64,000 nucleotides of DNA from NCBI GenBank assembly GCA_025738555.1, contig JAOVFP010000005.1, forward strand, positions 3,162,001 to 3,226,000. Reading direction: 5' to 3'. Made by a program: the position numbers and the translations under genes. Below, piece by piece: positions 44,376 through 57,422 of the stretch. The notes beneath the pieces are model-generated. The model did no database searches and was not told the DNA's origin. It saw only the letters and a program-made list of their open reading frames with translations. The first letter of the stretch is position 1; the number at the start of each line of letters is the position of its first letter. Source of the stretch: Cyathus striatus (lineage: Eukaryota > Basidiomycota > Agaricomycetes > Agaricales > Nidulariaceae).

Positions 44376-46895
44376 ATGGCCGACAATAATGCCAATATTC
44401 CTCCAAATCCAACAACTCCAATGCATGCCAAGTCTGCCCCACCAAGGGAACATCCCTTGGACCCGAACATTGCACCTCGCATAAACCAACGCGTTGCAGT
44501 TAGCCTCACTCGCTCAACTTCTAGGAGTAAAGACTTCGGAAACCACAGTGTTCACCATTCTGGACCGGTGTCAAAGGCCGACAATACTACTGGTAGGAAT
44601 CGCGAAGCCTTTGATCAATGGCAAGCCACACACTTCGCCTATGATCATCCTGGAAAAGACAGGGAGTGAGGTACAATTGAAGAGTTCTTGAAGAAATTTG
44701 TTCCGTCCCCAGTCACAGTTCCAAATAATCCAGTATTGGAGCAGGAATTATTCTCACTTGCGAAAAACATCCCTATGGTAGTGGAACCGACGACGTATGT
44801 TCCGACAGTAAGCTTCATTACATTACTTCTTTATACTTCAGTATTCTGATCTGCTTATAGATTGCACTGCTAGAGAAGTGCCAGGAAGACATGGACGACG
44901 ATAAGATAAATTTTGGTGATACAAGTAGAGTGAAACTGCCCGGTCCAACCGAATACGACCATTTCACTGGGCCGGGTATTCTGGGCCCTTATCCACGACG
45001 GCCTGCTATCGCATCGAATCATAGTTGGGATAAATACTATATTGCTATTGAAGCGAGAATACACCCTGTCGGACGACCTTGCAGATTCCACAGCTGCAAG
45101 CTCGTCGCTGTCCTCAGATAATCCAACAGACAGCAATCTGGATCTCGCATTCGGAAGCTCGTCATTGTCTTCACTTGAATCGTCGGACGGCGTCCCTGTG
45201 AGCTTACCCTCGCCTTCAAATAGCTCAAGTCATAGTCTCGCGAAGCCCATTCCTGAAGAAAACCCTTATTGTGAGTAGAATATTTATCTACTTATTCTTT
45301 CCTTAGCTGACATAACGTAGATGACTTGTGGGGAATCACATTTGGACCACCTCTCTACAAGTCTTCGGGACTTGTCTCTCGCGCTACATATGTTACCCGG
45401 ATCCTGGTGGAGATACCTGGTCGAGGCTATCATGTATTTGTACTAAAGAACTCATGGCACCAACGCATTCGCAAGCCCGAGTCTGATTATTACGAGAAGA
45501 TTCAGTAGCATTTTCCTGAGCTAAAAATGCAGCCCGGATTTGCTTGGGTAAAGGAAATCTATCTAAATATCGACAGTAAACCGAATTGGATCCCAGGACT
45601 GGCTGAGTACTATGGCTATCTTGATCTTTCCTCTACCTCTCCTGAGGATGCGGAAATTCGTGGTCATACGACTTTTGAAAGGGGACCCTTTATCGGAACG
45701 AGGGAGGGGCCGTGCTCTAACCGGACCTGTTGGAGGTTACATAGCGGATTTTGCCAAATCACAAGATTTTGCGACCGTCATAAGAGATGCAGTTATAGGT
45801 AAGTTTGATATCTAACTTGCTCATTTTCTGGTCTCTGAACACCGTCGATAGGACATTTCATTGCTCGGGCCTGTGGGGTGCTACATCGTGATATCAGTGA
45901 TGGAAACATTCTGGTTGAGAATGTGTCTGGTGAAGTGCGCAGATTTTTTGCATGATTTCGACTATGCAACTTTCTACCCGTGTGCGTTCGACACTCCCGC
46001 GGATAGGATTGAATCGGAAAAGATGTCACCAGATTTGAAAGTGTTGACGGTATGTGTTCGCAATGGTTCGTTTTGTGACGAAAGCTCACAGATTTCCTAG
46101 GGTACTCCGCAGTTCATGGCAATTGAAGTATTAGATAATGAGACACACACGCCTCATCATGACCTTGAATCTTTCTACTGGGTTATGGTGTGGATTCTTC
46201 TACGCTACTCCGCTCATAACCACAAGTTGGGCGATCAGGCTTGTACAAATCTGTTTGACCATTCGCGAGATATCGACGCTAGAACGTACAAACATTCATG
46301 GGTAACGAATTTCGAGGAGCCGCTGGTGATAGAGTCCAATCCTCTATTGACCCGTTTAATGAAATACCTGCGACATATTTTTCGGAAATATCAAGCGAAG
46401 AAGAAGACAATTCCTGAACATGGAAAATCCGCTCGGGGTCTGAACATTATAGTCAAGTCAGAAGGGTGGCCTCAAAAGGATCCTAGAGTCAATTATAACG
46501 GACCAAGTCAACTTGAAGCTGACAAATACACTGTTCGTAAGAACGACGGCTCTCAATCGGCTCCTCGTCGCTCTCAGAGAATCTCTACTCATGACAGCAC
46601 TATACCCTCTAAAGGGGTAGCTGAAGGAAGCAACGTACTACAAAATACTAATGTCGCACCTTCGGACCAGCTAGAGAGTTTGGAGAGTTCAAGTGCAGAA
46701 TCATCAGACAGTGGGCTATCGGCTTTATCTCGCCCCCTTGTACCGAACGCCAAACAGAAGGATCAGGATGTAGAGGCTCCATCATCCTGGCTTTTTCAAA
46801 GTCGGAAGAGGCGAAAGTCCTTGGCAGATGAGGAGCATATCAGTAAGAAAAGCCGCTCTGAGCAATCAAGCTGGCGTCCTGACGATGCCGAGTAA
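44376..46895 (+). pseudogene. FunK1 fungal protein kinase, decayed copy D
   Basis: Starts like the intact copies (ATG 44376; AFDQWQATHFAYDHPGKD) but meets TGA at 44667-44669, where relatives read on into GTIEEFL. After YYIAIEA (about 45050) the whole regulatory block with the FVxAVGV and GWDET motifs is deleted with a frame change. The N-lobe is present (ITFGPPLYKSSGLVSRAT, YHVFVLKNSW), then TAG at 45506-45508. A frame change follows near 45690 and another in the activation segment near 45950, between a normal catalytic loop (LHRDISDGN) and DFDYATF. The C-terminal part from 46100 (GTPQFMAIEVL, PHHDLESFYWVMVW) is open for 260 codons and ends in TAA. At least four independent lesions make it a pseudogene. 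Confidence 0.85.
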
Positions 46896-47378
46896 AATAT
46901 CACAGGTTTCCTCTTTCGATTGCATGTGGCATCTACAAATATCGTTTTATTTATTCATTCCATCCAGAATTGCTTTCAAGATATTGCCCGGACTCTATCC
47001 AATATGTAACCTACAACGCACGTTTGTAGTACTACAGGTAGTAACATCATGTAAATGGCCTAGTTGTTGAATAGATTAATACCGCAGCAAGTTATTTCTC
47101 TGCGACTCATGTACCATGCTACGTTTTATTCGGTGTAGCTGAAACATGCTGTTCATTGTCTTGGGAGTCAGATTAGGCGTAGATTGTGTTGTAAGGTTGC
47201 AGCATAGATTAGATTTAGGTGACGGTACCGAGATTAGTCACGTTTCTGACTGAGAAAAGACGCCGACAAGATTCGCGATAACTACGCCAACGCAGGCTCG
47301 CAGCCGCTCATCCCCTTGTTTATACCTCGACTATCTCTGCCTTCATACTTTTCAGTATCTACGCCAATAACTACAAAA
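46896..47378. other. Intergenic region upstream of the HEL2-type gene
   Basis: Presumed promoter of the downstream ubiquitin-ligase gene. No other feature. Confidence 0.35.
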
Positions 47379-50049
47379 ATGTCTACTCAGGTCGCCACTC
47401 AGACTCCTCCAAACGTCGGTGGTCAATCTCGGGGAACGGGAAGAAGAGGAGGCAACAGAGGTCGCGGAGGCGCCAACCGAGGACAGAACCGTGCTGCTGG
47501 CCGGGGAGTCAAAGCGGGCGGTGCAGAAAAGACTGCTACTATTCAGACTGCCGCTGTAAAAGACAAAGAAACCACTGCATCAGAAGAAGTCGGACCTGTT
47601 GCAGAAAACAAAGCGAGCGATGAAGGTGATGCAGACGATGATACCGAAGTTTGCTTCATCTGTGCGGAACCAGTCAAGTACTACTCAGTGTCTGAGTGTA
47701 ATCATCGTACATGCCACGTTTGCGCCCTGCGCTTGCGAGCGTTATACAAGAAGACAGAGTGTACTTTTTGTAAAGTGAGAATATGTTATATCTCCGAGAT
47801 AAAGAAACTTTACACGTCATGCGCATCTCTAGGATCCGCAGCCCTCTGTTGTTTTCACTCGTTCCCCAGATGCACTTTTCTCTTCATACACCGCTGAATC
47901 TATCCCTTACAAGGATGCTAAACTTGCCATATCCTTCGAAACGCAGGAGATGATGGAAGAAACTCTTATTCTCCTACGCTTCAACTGCCCGGATCCCGAT
48001 TGTGATTACATTGGAAATGGCTGGGGAGATCTCAAGCTGCATACCCGTGCAAACCATGGAAAGCTCATGTGGTACGCACGATACCTTCCTTGGTTTCCTG
48101 AATCGGAGCGGTGGTCACTGACACTCAATTAAGCGACCTGTGCATTCGATTCAAGAAGGTCTTCTCTCATGAACATGCATTATACACTCCGAATATGTTA
48201 CCCTTCCATCTACCCTCGATGATACAGAGAGGCAGCAAGGCGGTGTCGAAAGAACAAGTTGAAGGGGGTGTTCATCCCATCTGCGAATTCTGTCGCGAGT
48301 GCTTCTTCAGTGGAGATGAGCTGTACTCACATATGCGAGAACGACATGAAGAGTGCTTCATCTGCAAAAGAAATGAAGTTCGGGATCAATAGTGAGATAT
48401 ATTCGTCCCGCCCTGTTATAGTAACCTACTGACCGTCCCTTCAGCTTCCAGAATTATGAAAGCCTAGTACGATCTCGTTTCTTCTGCCCATTGCACATTC
48501 TTACTTTAATGTAAAGGAGCGACACTTTAACACTGTCCACTTTCCTTGCCGTCAATCCCAATGCCAAGCTCAAAAGTTTGTCGTCTTCAACACTCCTCTA
48601 GATCTACAAGCACATATGGTAGAAGAGCACGGCGCAGATATGAGCACGCGTGATAAAAAGGATGCTAGGCGCATACAGGCGGAGTTCCAGTTCGAAGAGA
48701 TCGGGGGAGGAAGGCATCATGGTCGTCGTGGAGGAGGAAGGGATCGCGAACGAGAGCCTCCGGGGACGCAGCAACCCCCGCCCGCAGCTGCTGGCCCTTC
48801 CCGGCCCGCGGGTCCTGCTGGGAGTGGCGCTAGAAGGAGGGATGCGTTCAACTCGAGTTTAACGGGAGATAACTCGCCTCAGGGTGGCTCCGGTCCTGCA
48901 ACCCCTGCTGCTCCGAACAGGACTCCTCAACCAAGTCGACCACCATCGCCTCCAAGGGATAACGTGGATCCTGCAGTGACCGAGTGAGTGTTTTCTCCTG
49001 CTTCCTTAACATACGAGGGATCCATCAACTGCACACTTTCAGGCGTCATGCAGCATTCATAGCGCGCGTGCAGTCATTTGCTCCCAATACGACTACCGCG
49101 GTCCCAGCTGTGAAGGCTGCTACTCGTAGCTACAGAGCATCTGAGAGTAGCGCTCGTGATCTAATTTCTACCATATGGAACGTCTTGGATCAAAATCTTG
49201 AAAATACAGCCAGTATTGTGAATGCATTCGTTGACCTGTTGGAGGAAGAGGAGAAAAAGCAGGATTTACTGGCTTCTTGGAAAGGTTTCGCTATCGAGGT
49301 CAGTAGTGCATTCATTTACATAGCTCTCTTTCTCACTTAGAGGTTAGCAACGTCGACAGTTTCCAGACCTTCTACCCGCAGCAGCTGGGGCTGGATATGC
49401 AGGGATTACATCGGGACGGGTACTTAACGCCAAAAACGCAACGGCAACAAAGTCTTCTCAGCAGTCCTCGCGCCAAGTCTGGGATCGTGTCGCTGAAGCC
49501 GCTAGTGCTTCTTCCTCCACAATTTTCCGTCCACCACCACCTCGACCAGCAATTAAGCGCAAACCACAAGCACCACCACCACCACCAGACAGTTTTCCTT
49601 CTTTGGCTAATAATAGATCTTCTACACCAGTCGGTACCACTCTGTTCCGCCAAGGACAAAGGAACACACCATGGGCACAGAGCGGAGGAGGCTTCAGGCC
49701 CCCTGAGCCAAAAATCCAAGTCGTTCCTGCCGTTTCACAGTCTTCTTCAGGAAGCAGCGCGCCTCGTAAACCACCTCCCAAACTTTCGAACGCACTCTTC
49801 CCTGAGCTCCCTGCCACTAATGTTGCGAGAGCGAAACCTCCTGTCGGTGGGAATGTTTCGCTGAGGAATATATTGGGAAATAACGCCCCTGCATCATCTG
49901 CATGGCAGGGTAGTGGTAGTGGAGATACTGTCCCAGCTCCTGCAGAACCAAATGCTGAGGGAGAGCAGACCCAAGGTGGCGGAAAGGGAAGGAAAGGAAA
50001 GGGGAAGCAGAAGCAGACTCTTTTTACCCTCGGGTCTTTCCCTACATAA
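47379..50049 (+). CDS. HEL2: HEL2/ZNF598-type RING E3 ubiquitin ligase of ribosome-associated quality control
   Basis: Exons 47379-47774, 47833-48071, 48134-48391, 48445-48466, 48517-48983, 49043-49298 and 49360-50049 join in phase to 775 residues. After an Arg/Gly-rich N-terminus (RGRGGANRG) comes the RING: CFICAEPVKYYSVSECNH, CHVC and CTFC, residues about 93-132. C2H2-like fingers follow (FNCPDPDC with H/H, MCDLCIRF, CEFCRECFFSGDELYSHM, ERHFNTVHFPC). The C-terminus is Pro-rich with FPDLLP-type and FPSLANN motifs. In yeast and mammals this enzyme detects collided ribosomes and ubiquitinates 40S proteins. Exon 4 is a 22-nt microexon, supported by exact phase closure and by reading into the ERHFNTVHFPC finger. 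Cytosolic, ribosome-bound function is inferred from the family. Confidence 0.88.
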
Positions 50050-50214
50050 GAGTGTAAGTAGCGTTGGTTGATTTGACGGAACGCTCAAGTTGCTGTTAGC
50101 TTTATGGGAGAAGGAGAAGTAAATGCGCACATACAATACTGTGCATGTTGACTGGTGTCGGCATGACCTAGCAGAAACATAGTGAGTAAATAAACCTATG
50201 TACACTAATATTTA
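50050..50214. other. Convergent spacer
   Basis: 165 bp between the HEL2-type gene and the FunK1 remnant; probable 3' UTR only. Confidence 0.3.
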
Positions 50215-51192
50215 TTACCGGTGAACATTGATGCTCCATGAACCTGTTACCTGATGGTCTGCCTGAGTCTGTTTAGAGATATTTTTACAAGTGGATTGTG
50301 ATTTAAAGGAAGCATTGAGTCGAACGTTAGCCCAACGGGATGTACGCTTGTTAAGCTGAACTTCACGTGTCAGCTGTTGAATCTGTGGCACCATGTTCTT
50401 ATATTCATCATCAGTTGGAATTCGAATGGTTTCATCCCAGCCAACGACTGTATGTTTCATATTGTGATAGGGAGTAGAAAGCTTCCAGAGAAATCTCTGT
50501 AATATATGAGGATTTTTAGCATAATTAAATCTACATCATACAGAGCCAGCATGGTCGAAACGATATATCCGCATCTTCTGTTCCTTGTAATACACCCCAA
50601 TGACAAATACATAGCAGCGAGCAGATGTACACAGGAGCGTCATTGCATTGTCAACCAAATGAGTAATAATATTCATGTCTTCTGTGGTGGAATGAATAAT
50701 CTCTTCTTTCGTATCAACAGGATCTCTGCACTTTGTACATTCCAAGGTAAGAGAACATAAGTCCCAACCACATTCAACCTTACAGGTGCAATTCCTGGGT
50801 AAGTTGCCCCAACGATGTTTCGCTCCATATTGATATCCAAGTCTGCTTCAATTTCAAAAAAGGGACTTCTCTTTGCAGTCAAATCCGGTCTGACATTCGT
50901 TCAGAAGTGCTAGCTGAATGCTTGGTCAGAAGTACAACAAGAGGTAGGGTTAATGAAGACTCACAATTGAATTATTGACATCTACATTATCTCCCTGCTC
51001 CAGAATAGAATCTGCACTGAAATTAATTGAAGGAATATCTGCAGGCGAAGATTCACTTGATGGAACAAGGGTAGCTAGGAATTCTTCTATAGTATTTCCA
51101 GGGCTGCCATTAGTGAAATTGAAATCATAGGCTGTGTGGTACGCAAACCAGCCATTAAAGACCTTGGAGTTATACACTGGTTGTGGGCTCAT
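50215..51192 (-). pseudogene. FunK1 fungal protein kinase, truncated remnant copy E
   Basis: Minus-strand fragments in family order: start at 51192 (MSPQPVYNSKVFNGWFAYHT, then NTIEEFLATLVPS), LALLNECQTGFD near 50905, SARCYVFVIGVYYKEQKM with FDHAGSV near 50555-50620, and GWDETIRIPTDDEY near 50440. A TGA at 50536-50538 replaces the Ser after GSV, and there is a further stop near 50858. The entire kinase N-lobe, HRD loop and DFD motif are absent; the 3' side abuts the HEL2-type gene. It is a 5' fragment and cannot encode a kinase. Confidence 0.8.
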
Positions 51193-51517
51193 AGTTCCAC
51201 CAATTATAGCACAGGTTTTGAAAATGTTGTATGGCTAATGATTAGTGAAATTTGGAGCTATATACGTGTGATCAGGCCTCAGGGATGTGTTGAAGGGTGG
51301 TGAAAAACAGAAAGACATGTCTCAATGACCAAAATTGAATTGAAAAATACATGCTCAGAATGAATGCAATTGAGAATCTGAGGCAGTCAAGCGTTACTTA
51401 TTTAGTTCTATTTATTTCGGACGTCTACACCTTCTCGGCCCGGTGTATGGGTAGATTGTTTGTTGAGTTTGATCACCGCTGTTCCCAGCAACGAGCTCGA
51501 GGTGTTGCCGGTTCACC
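51193..51517. other. Divergent spacer upstream of AP-2 mu
   Basis: About 325 bp, probably the AP-2 mu promoter. No specific element recognised. Confidence 0.35.
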
Positions 51518-53318
51518 ATGATTTCGGTAATTCCAATAAACAGTCATACGATGCAATTCAAATGTCTAACAGATATCTCGTAGGCATTCTTTATTTTCAA
51601 TCAAAAGGGCGAGGTATGCATGTTACGCTATTCAATTAATTCGTTGCTTATGTTATTTCAATTGATAGGTGCTCATATCGCGCTTGTATCGTACCGACTT
51701 CAAGTATGTCGTTTAGTTTGTATTTTCTGACAATATCGCCTCATTACGATGTAGACGTTCTATTGCAGATGTATTCCGGATACAAGTCGTCTCAAACAGC
51801 GACGTTCGTTCACCCATCATTACCCTAGGCTCGACAAGTTTCTTTCATGTGAGGGTTAGCAACCTGTATGTGGTAGCGGTAACGAAGTAAGTCCTCTCAT
51901 GCTTTGTGATATCGTGTCTCTGAACGTATAACTACAGGACAAACGTCAACGCGGCCCTCATCTTTGAATTCTGCTACAAATTCATCACCATTTGCAAGTC
52001 GTACTTTGGAAAGATCGATGAGGAGGCAGTGAAGAATAACTTTGTGCTCATTTATGAACTTATCGATGGTATGTAACTTTTCTTTTAGGTGCATGAGCCC
52101 CTTTGACTGATTTATACAGAAATCAACGACTTTGGGTACCCACAGAACAGCGAGATTGATACGTTGAAGTCGTATATTACGACTGAGAGCGTGGTTTCAT
52201 CGGCTAATGCTGTAGTGCGTCCACCTTGATCTCTGATCTTATCCTGTGCTAACAGGTTTTATAGGAGGAGTCTGCAAAGATCACATCTCAAGCAACAGGT
52301 GCTATCAACTGGCGAAGAGGGGATGTCAAGTACAAGAAGAACGAGGCATTCGTGGATGTAATTGAGACCGTAAACTTAAGCATGAGTGCAAAAGGTGCGC
52401 ATCTCCTATTGTTTGCCATTCTTTCTCATTGACAGTGGAATAGGTAACGTCCTTCGCGCTGACGTGGACGGCCACATCCAAATGCGCGCATATCTTTCCG
52501 GTACTCCCGAGTGCAAGTTCGGGCTTAACGACAAGTTGGTAATAGATAAGAATGACAGAGGAGCTCCGGACGCTGTAGAGTTGGATGATTGTCGATTCCA
52601 TCAGTGTGTGCGCCTGCATGATTTCGACGCTACTCGGACGATCAGTTTTATACCCCCTGATGGCGAGTTTGAGCTCATGAGGCGAGTACTATGCTTTGTG
52701 TATAGTTTCGTTAAGGCTAAAGTAATGCCAGGTATCGCTCAACATCGAATGTCAAGTTGCCCCTGCGCGTTATGCCCACTGTAAATGAGATCGGCACGAC
52801 GCAGGTGTCATACACGGTCGTTGTCAAGGCCAACTTCAACAACAAGCTTTCCGCTACGAACGTCGTCCTCCGCATACCCACACCGCTGAATACCACCAGT
52901 GTAGACTGTAAAGTAGCAAACGGAAAGGCTAAATACGTTCCTGCAGAGAACGTTGTTGTTTGGAAGTGCGTATTGATTTTCCCTGCAACTTTTCTGATTT
53001 ATGTTGATGTGCTGCTCAAGGATACCACGTATGCAAGGAGGACAAGAATGTACATTCTCTGGAACTGCTTCGCTTACCAGCACCACGACGAGACAAGTCT
53101 GGGCACGACCACCCATTGACGTCGACTTCCAGGTTCTGATGTTCACTGCGTCAGGCTTGATCGTGAGGTTTTTGAGGGTTTTCGAAAAGGGTAATTACCA
53201 GAGTATCAAGTGGGTGAGGTACTTGACGAAGGCTAGTGGGTCATACCAGATCAGAGTAAGCGAGCAGCCTTTTTTGAATGTCTACGTAGCTGACGCCTGT
53301 TTTATCCTGCAGTTTTGA
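51518..53318 (+). CDS. APM4: AP-2 clathrin adaptor complex, mu subunit
   Basis: Eleven exons join in phase to 424 residues: 51518-51526, 51584-51613, 51669-51703, 51755-51886, 51938-52068, 52120-52214, 52265-52394, 52444-52681, 52732-52965, 53021-53255 and 53313-53318. The N-terminal longin-like domain reads [31 protein letters not shown] and [15 protein letters not shown]. The C-terminal mu homology domain starts at [20 protein letters not shown] and includes [18 protein letters not shown] and [10 protein letters not shown]. Mu2 binds YxxPhi cargo signals and PIP2 during endocytosis. Length fits the family (about 430). The short terminal exons (9 and 6 nt) are typical of intron-rich basidiomycete genes. 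Intron 52682-52731 has a GC donor (AG|GCGAGT). Next gene downstream is in the same direction. Confidence 0.93.
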
Positions 53319-53726
53319 CCGTCTTGTGGGTTTAGGTATATGGAGGTATTTCGGATGAGGACTTTTTGTATACTTAGTATATTAGAATATAGTAATAGAT
53401 AGTGCGACCTGAGTTAAATTTGAAGTCGGTACCAATTGTGCGCACTTATGAGCTGTGGCGGGTACCACTCGGTAGGCCGGATAAGATAGGTGAGTGGTGT
53501 CCAAGTGAAAAGACGCTTACTTCCAACTTGTCTGCTTCTGAATCTAAACCCTAGGTCGCCTCCCAAACCAGCTGGTTTCCCACCGTCGGCGCGTCTGTCA
53601 GCAGCGAGCACAGGCCCATACCCGGCTTCCGAGTCCCAGCCTCATCCTCTTTTCACGGTTTTATATCCATTTCTTTCCCACCAACGCTGTGATTTTATCG
53701 CTGGAATAGCGAAAGACAGACTCCCT
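53319..53726. other. Intergenic region between AP-2 mu and the SAPS gene
   Basis: About 400 bp holding the AP-2 mu 3' end and the SAPS gene promoter. Nothing else recognised. Confidence 0.35.
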
Positions 53727-56700
53727 ATGTTTTGGAGGTAGTCTACCACCAAACCTCCCTGCGACCCGTTCCTGACCCCTGTGCTTTGCCACAGATTCGG
53801 GTTTGCCAATGCTTCCTCCATCGACAGCTTGCTCGACCGGGAGAACGTCGCTCTCGAGGCAATTCTCGATGAAGATGACCTGTTGCAAGAATGCAAATCC
53901 CAGAATACACGGCTAATGGACTACTTTGAGCGGGTGGATGTGCTGCAAAAGCTCTTTGGGTACGTAACTGGGCAGATAGAGAGCGAGGAGAAGGGGAGGT
54001 TTAAGTGAGTCCTTCCTATCGATCCTATAACACCAGCGCGATGCATTAGGCTCTTGCTCATCCGTTTCCCTTCTCGTCAAGATATCCATATGTTGCTACG
54101 GAAGTGCTCTGCAGCGAAATATGGTCCATCATCGAGACATGTATCCACGAACAACGCCAGCTGCTCGTCCCGTTCTGGGAGACCGTCCTCGACAGATCCT
54201 CTGAAGATATGAAAACAGAAATGATCATGGCGTCCCATTTCGTGAAAATTACGAGCTCGTTTCTCAACAAAAAGCCAGCAGAGGTGAATACGCATCCACA
54301 CTGTGCCTTTTATCTCGTAAATGCCGAGCTTCATGCGCTCAGATGCTAGCTTTCATTCAATCACAACCGTCTATCGTTGAGCGGCTTCTGCGTCACATAG
54401 AAACACCCGCTTTTCCGGAGCTTTTCAGTCGTATCATTGAATTAGACGACAGACCGGAAGTTAGTGGTGTCCTCGAGGTATGTCGAGCATGCTACGTGTT
54501 GTTCGGTTACGTTTATATTAACGCTGCCTAGTGGCTCTCATCTCAAAACTTCATTGGACGACTAATAGACCTTCTGTCTCCGGATCATACTCCCGACATA
54601 CACAACGTCGTTGCTGAGCTCCTCAAAAGCATTATATCAATGGCTAACCCATCTCCCGGTGCTGGACTCACAGAAGGCCTTCAAAATGGGCCTTCGTCAA
54701 ACAGATTCGCACGTGAACTGGCAAATCGCGAAAATGTCTCAAAACTTATCTCGTACATGCTTTACGACTTTGGATCTATCTCAAGTGAAGTCCACACGCC
54801 AAAGAAGGAAGATAGGGACCACCACCGCTTGTTATCTTCAAGCGAGATACTGCCCTCAAACGAATCTGCTGCGTCCTCGGTAGTGAATTCTATATCTGTA
54901 GTTGTCGAGCTAATTCGAAAACACAACTCGGATTATTTTGAGCCGTACCTTTTCCATACACTACGAAATCGGCTGATTCAAATTCAGCAACAACTGCATG
55001 GATCGGCTGAGGAGGGACGTGATACGTTAGAGCAGGCGATGCAGGAGATGGTGGAAAGGATGGGCGTTGTTCATCTTGGACCGCTGTTGGAGGTTATGTG
55101 TGCTAGGCTTGATGAGTTCCAAAAACATCTGAAGAAACCTCGTAGCTTGGTATGTTCCTCTCTTTTGATCCCTCAACAAGTTTAATATTTGCACAGGATG
55201 GTACAATATCTACAACAGTGGGTTCGATCGTCCCGCTAACGTTCGAGCGGTATCGCATATGCGAGTTATTCGCAGAACTTTTGCATTGTTCGAACATGTC
55301 CCTTCTCAATCGACCATCTGCATTTAGCCGTCTATACGACTTTGAAGGGAGATTACAGGGTGGCCTTTCGGCCCTCGAAGACCTTGCAAATGTGATCACT
55401 CTCAATACAGGCGGGGACAGAGAAACAGAATCAATGAGCCTGTCGCAAGACGAGATCGAGCCTGCCTTGGAGCTGCCAATCTCAAGTACACACGGTTCTC
55501 CAACTTTTAACTCGGACGACGACATGAGCTCCGAGCCTGGAAGCTCAGACGACGAAGCAATGGAAGAAATCGCAATGTACGACGAACCCAGCTCGTCCTT
55601 CGATCTTTCTCCACCAACCACACCAGAGTCCCTCCCACGATCTACAAGTGAGGCATCTACTTCTCCCAGTGTATCGTTTACCCCTGCTTCGGAACGATCG
55701 GCAGGCACTCAGCCTGCGCGAACCCCCGAAGACATGGCCACTATAGCGCCACGATCTCCGACGGTATCTCATACTTCGAGAAGAAGCTTGAAACGCGAGC
55801 GCGCGAACACTGCTGATAGTGCCTCAGAAGGCCTTCCCATTGGAGAGCAGCTAAAGCGCCGTCTTTTGGATCTGAACCTTCTTTCTACGGTCTTGGTGAA
55901 TCGATCGTAGTTTTATGTGAGATTCTTCCGCTGATCTGAATTTGAACAGGATCTGTTCTTCGACTTTCCGTGGAACAACTTTCTCCATAGCGCGGTGTAC
56001 GACGTCATCCATCAGGTACTCACCGGAAACGTCAATGAGGGACTGAATCGAGAACTAGCAATATCGCTCTTCCGAGACGCGAAGCTCGTGCAGTGCATTC
56101 TCGATGGCCAGAAGCGGAACGACATCGAAAGGTTCGCGCTGATTTACTTTTTGCCTCGCTGTTATTCTTAACGCCTGCACAGCTCGAAGCCGAAGGGTAT
56201 TCGTTTAGGATACATGGGCCATCTGACGTTAATCGCTGAAGACGTCGTCACTGCGCTAGAACGCTTCCCATCGGATCTAAGGGAAATTCTGGTTCAGTAC
56301 GCACCGCAGCATGAGTGGGATCAGTATGTATCTGGAAGGTACACGGAAACGAAGAAGCAGGACGCGCTACTTCTTGGTGGAGGGAAACCAGCCGTCGGGG
56401 GCGAGTCCGGTGCACCAAAATGGAACGCTGTCGATGAGGAAGAGAGCTCTAGTCCGAGTGTGAGGGGGGAGTTTAAGCGTGCGACGAGTGTCGCGCCGCG
56501 GAGTACGGCTGATTTTGGGCCAGCTCCTATGGATGATGGGGATGACGACGAGGAAGAGGGTGCGCCTCAGGTAGGAATGCATTAGTGACTGTTAATATAT
56601 TTTCATTGACTTGGTTCCAGCAGTACCGTCCTAGGGAACAACGTGCGTCAGAACACCTTGGGTCGGATGATGACGACGAGGATGAGGAGGGATGGTTAGC

Positions 56701-57235
56701 TCAGTCGAATTTCAGCTTAAGAAACCCGCCTATTTCGTCGAGACATATAAGAGGAGATAGACGACCTTTGAGTAGTAACGGATTCGATGTAGGTGTCCTT
56801 TTGTCGCTCCTTGAGACAGGAAGTAACGTTCCATAGGATGCATTTACTGCAAGTGACGAAGCCACTCGAGCGATGGCAGAGGATCCGTTCAACTCAGCAG
56901 ACGACGTAAGTCCCCCAGTTCAAATCCTACAACAGCACTAACCCTTGCTATAGGATGGATTCGGACCCTTCGCAGACCCGGGGCCAACGGACACCCCGAA
57001 CCCCTTCCTCTTTGGCTCCTCCTTCTCCGACGAAATGGAAGACGCGTCGTTTGATGACAATTTTGACTTTGGCGACTTCCAAAGTGCGGACGACGGTGAC
57101 TCCGATCTTACGCCTACCAGTGGGAGCTGGACACTTGCCGGAGGGGATTCGGGGATTCCCAACGACGCTACGTCGGACGAGTTTGATGTGGACTCGAAAC
57201 ATCACCCTTCAGATTCTGCGACGATGATAAAATGA
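53727..57235 (+). CDS. SAPS-domain protein, regulatory subunit of Sit4/PP6-type phosphatase
   Basis: Eleven exons join in phase: 53727-53737, 53795-54004, 54082-54283, 54343-54477, 54532-55149, 55197-55895, 55950-56131, 56183-56570, 56621-56788, 56837-56905 and 56954-57235 (TGA 57233-57235), about 987 residues. It begins with the family signature MFWRFGFANASSIDSLLDR, followed by the helical SAPS repeat domain (YFERVDVLQKLFGYVTGQIE, then NRENVSKLISYMLYD and GYMGHLTLIAEDVVTALERF). An acidic Ser-rich insert lies around 55440-55860. The C-terminus is acidic, with NPFLFGSSFSDEMED. SAPS proteins bind the PP2A-like catalytic subunit Sit4/PP6 and direct it in cell-cycle and TOR-linked control. This role is from the family; the sequence shows only the domain. 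Confidence 0.92.
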
Positions 57236-57422
57236 TCTGATTTTTGGGAGAGGAGAGGATATCATAGTTGTTGCATTTTTACATTCATTTTTTACATTCC
57301 GGTTGTTGTTACATACCACATAGACGCTTGCTTGTTGTATGTATGTAAATTTCTATGTAATTAATTCCTAGATAGGAGGGTTTGGTTTGGTTTTTCATGT
57401 CCATACTTACTTGAGTATATGA

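Noticed and set aside
45042..45278. Separate Ser-rich gene inside FunK1 copy D
   Set aside because: It corresponds to the variable Ser-rich spacer of FunK1 in a shifted frame after the deletion, not to an independent gene.
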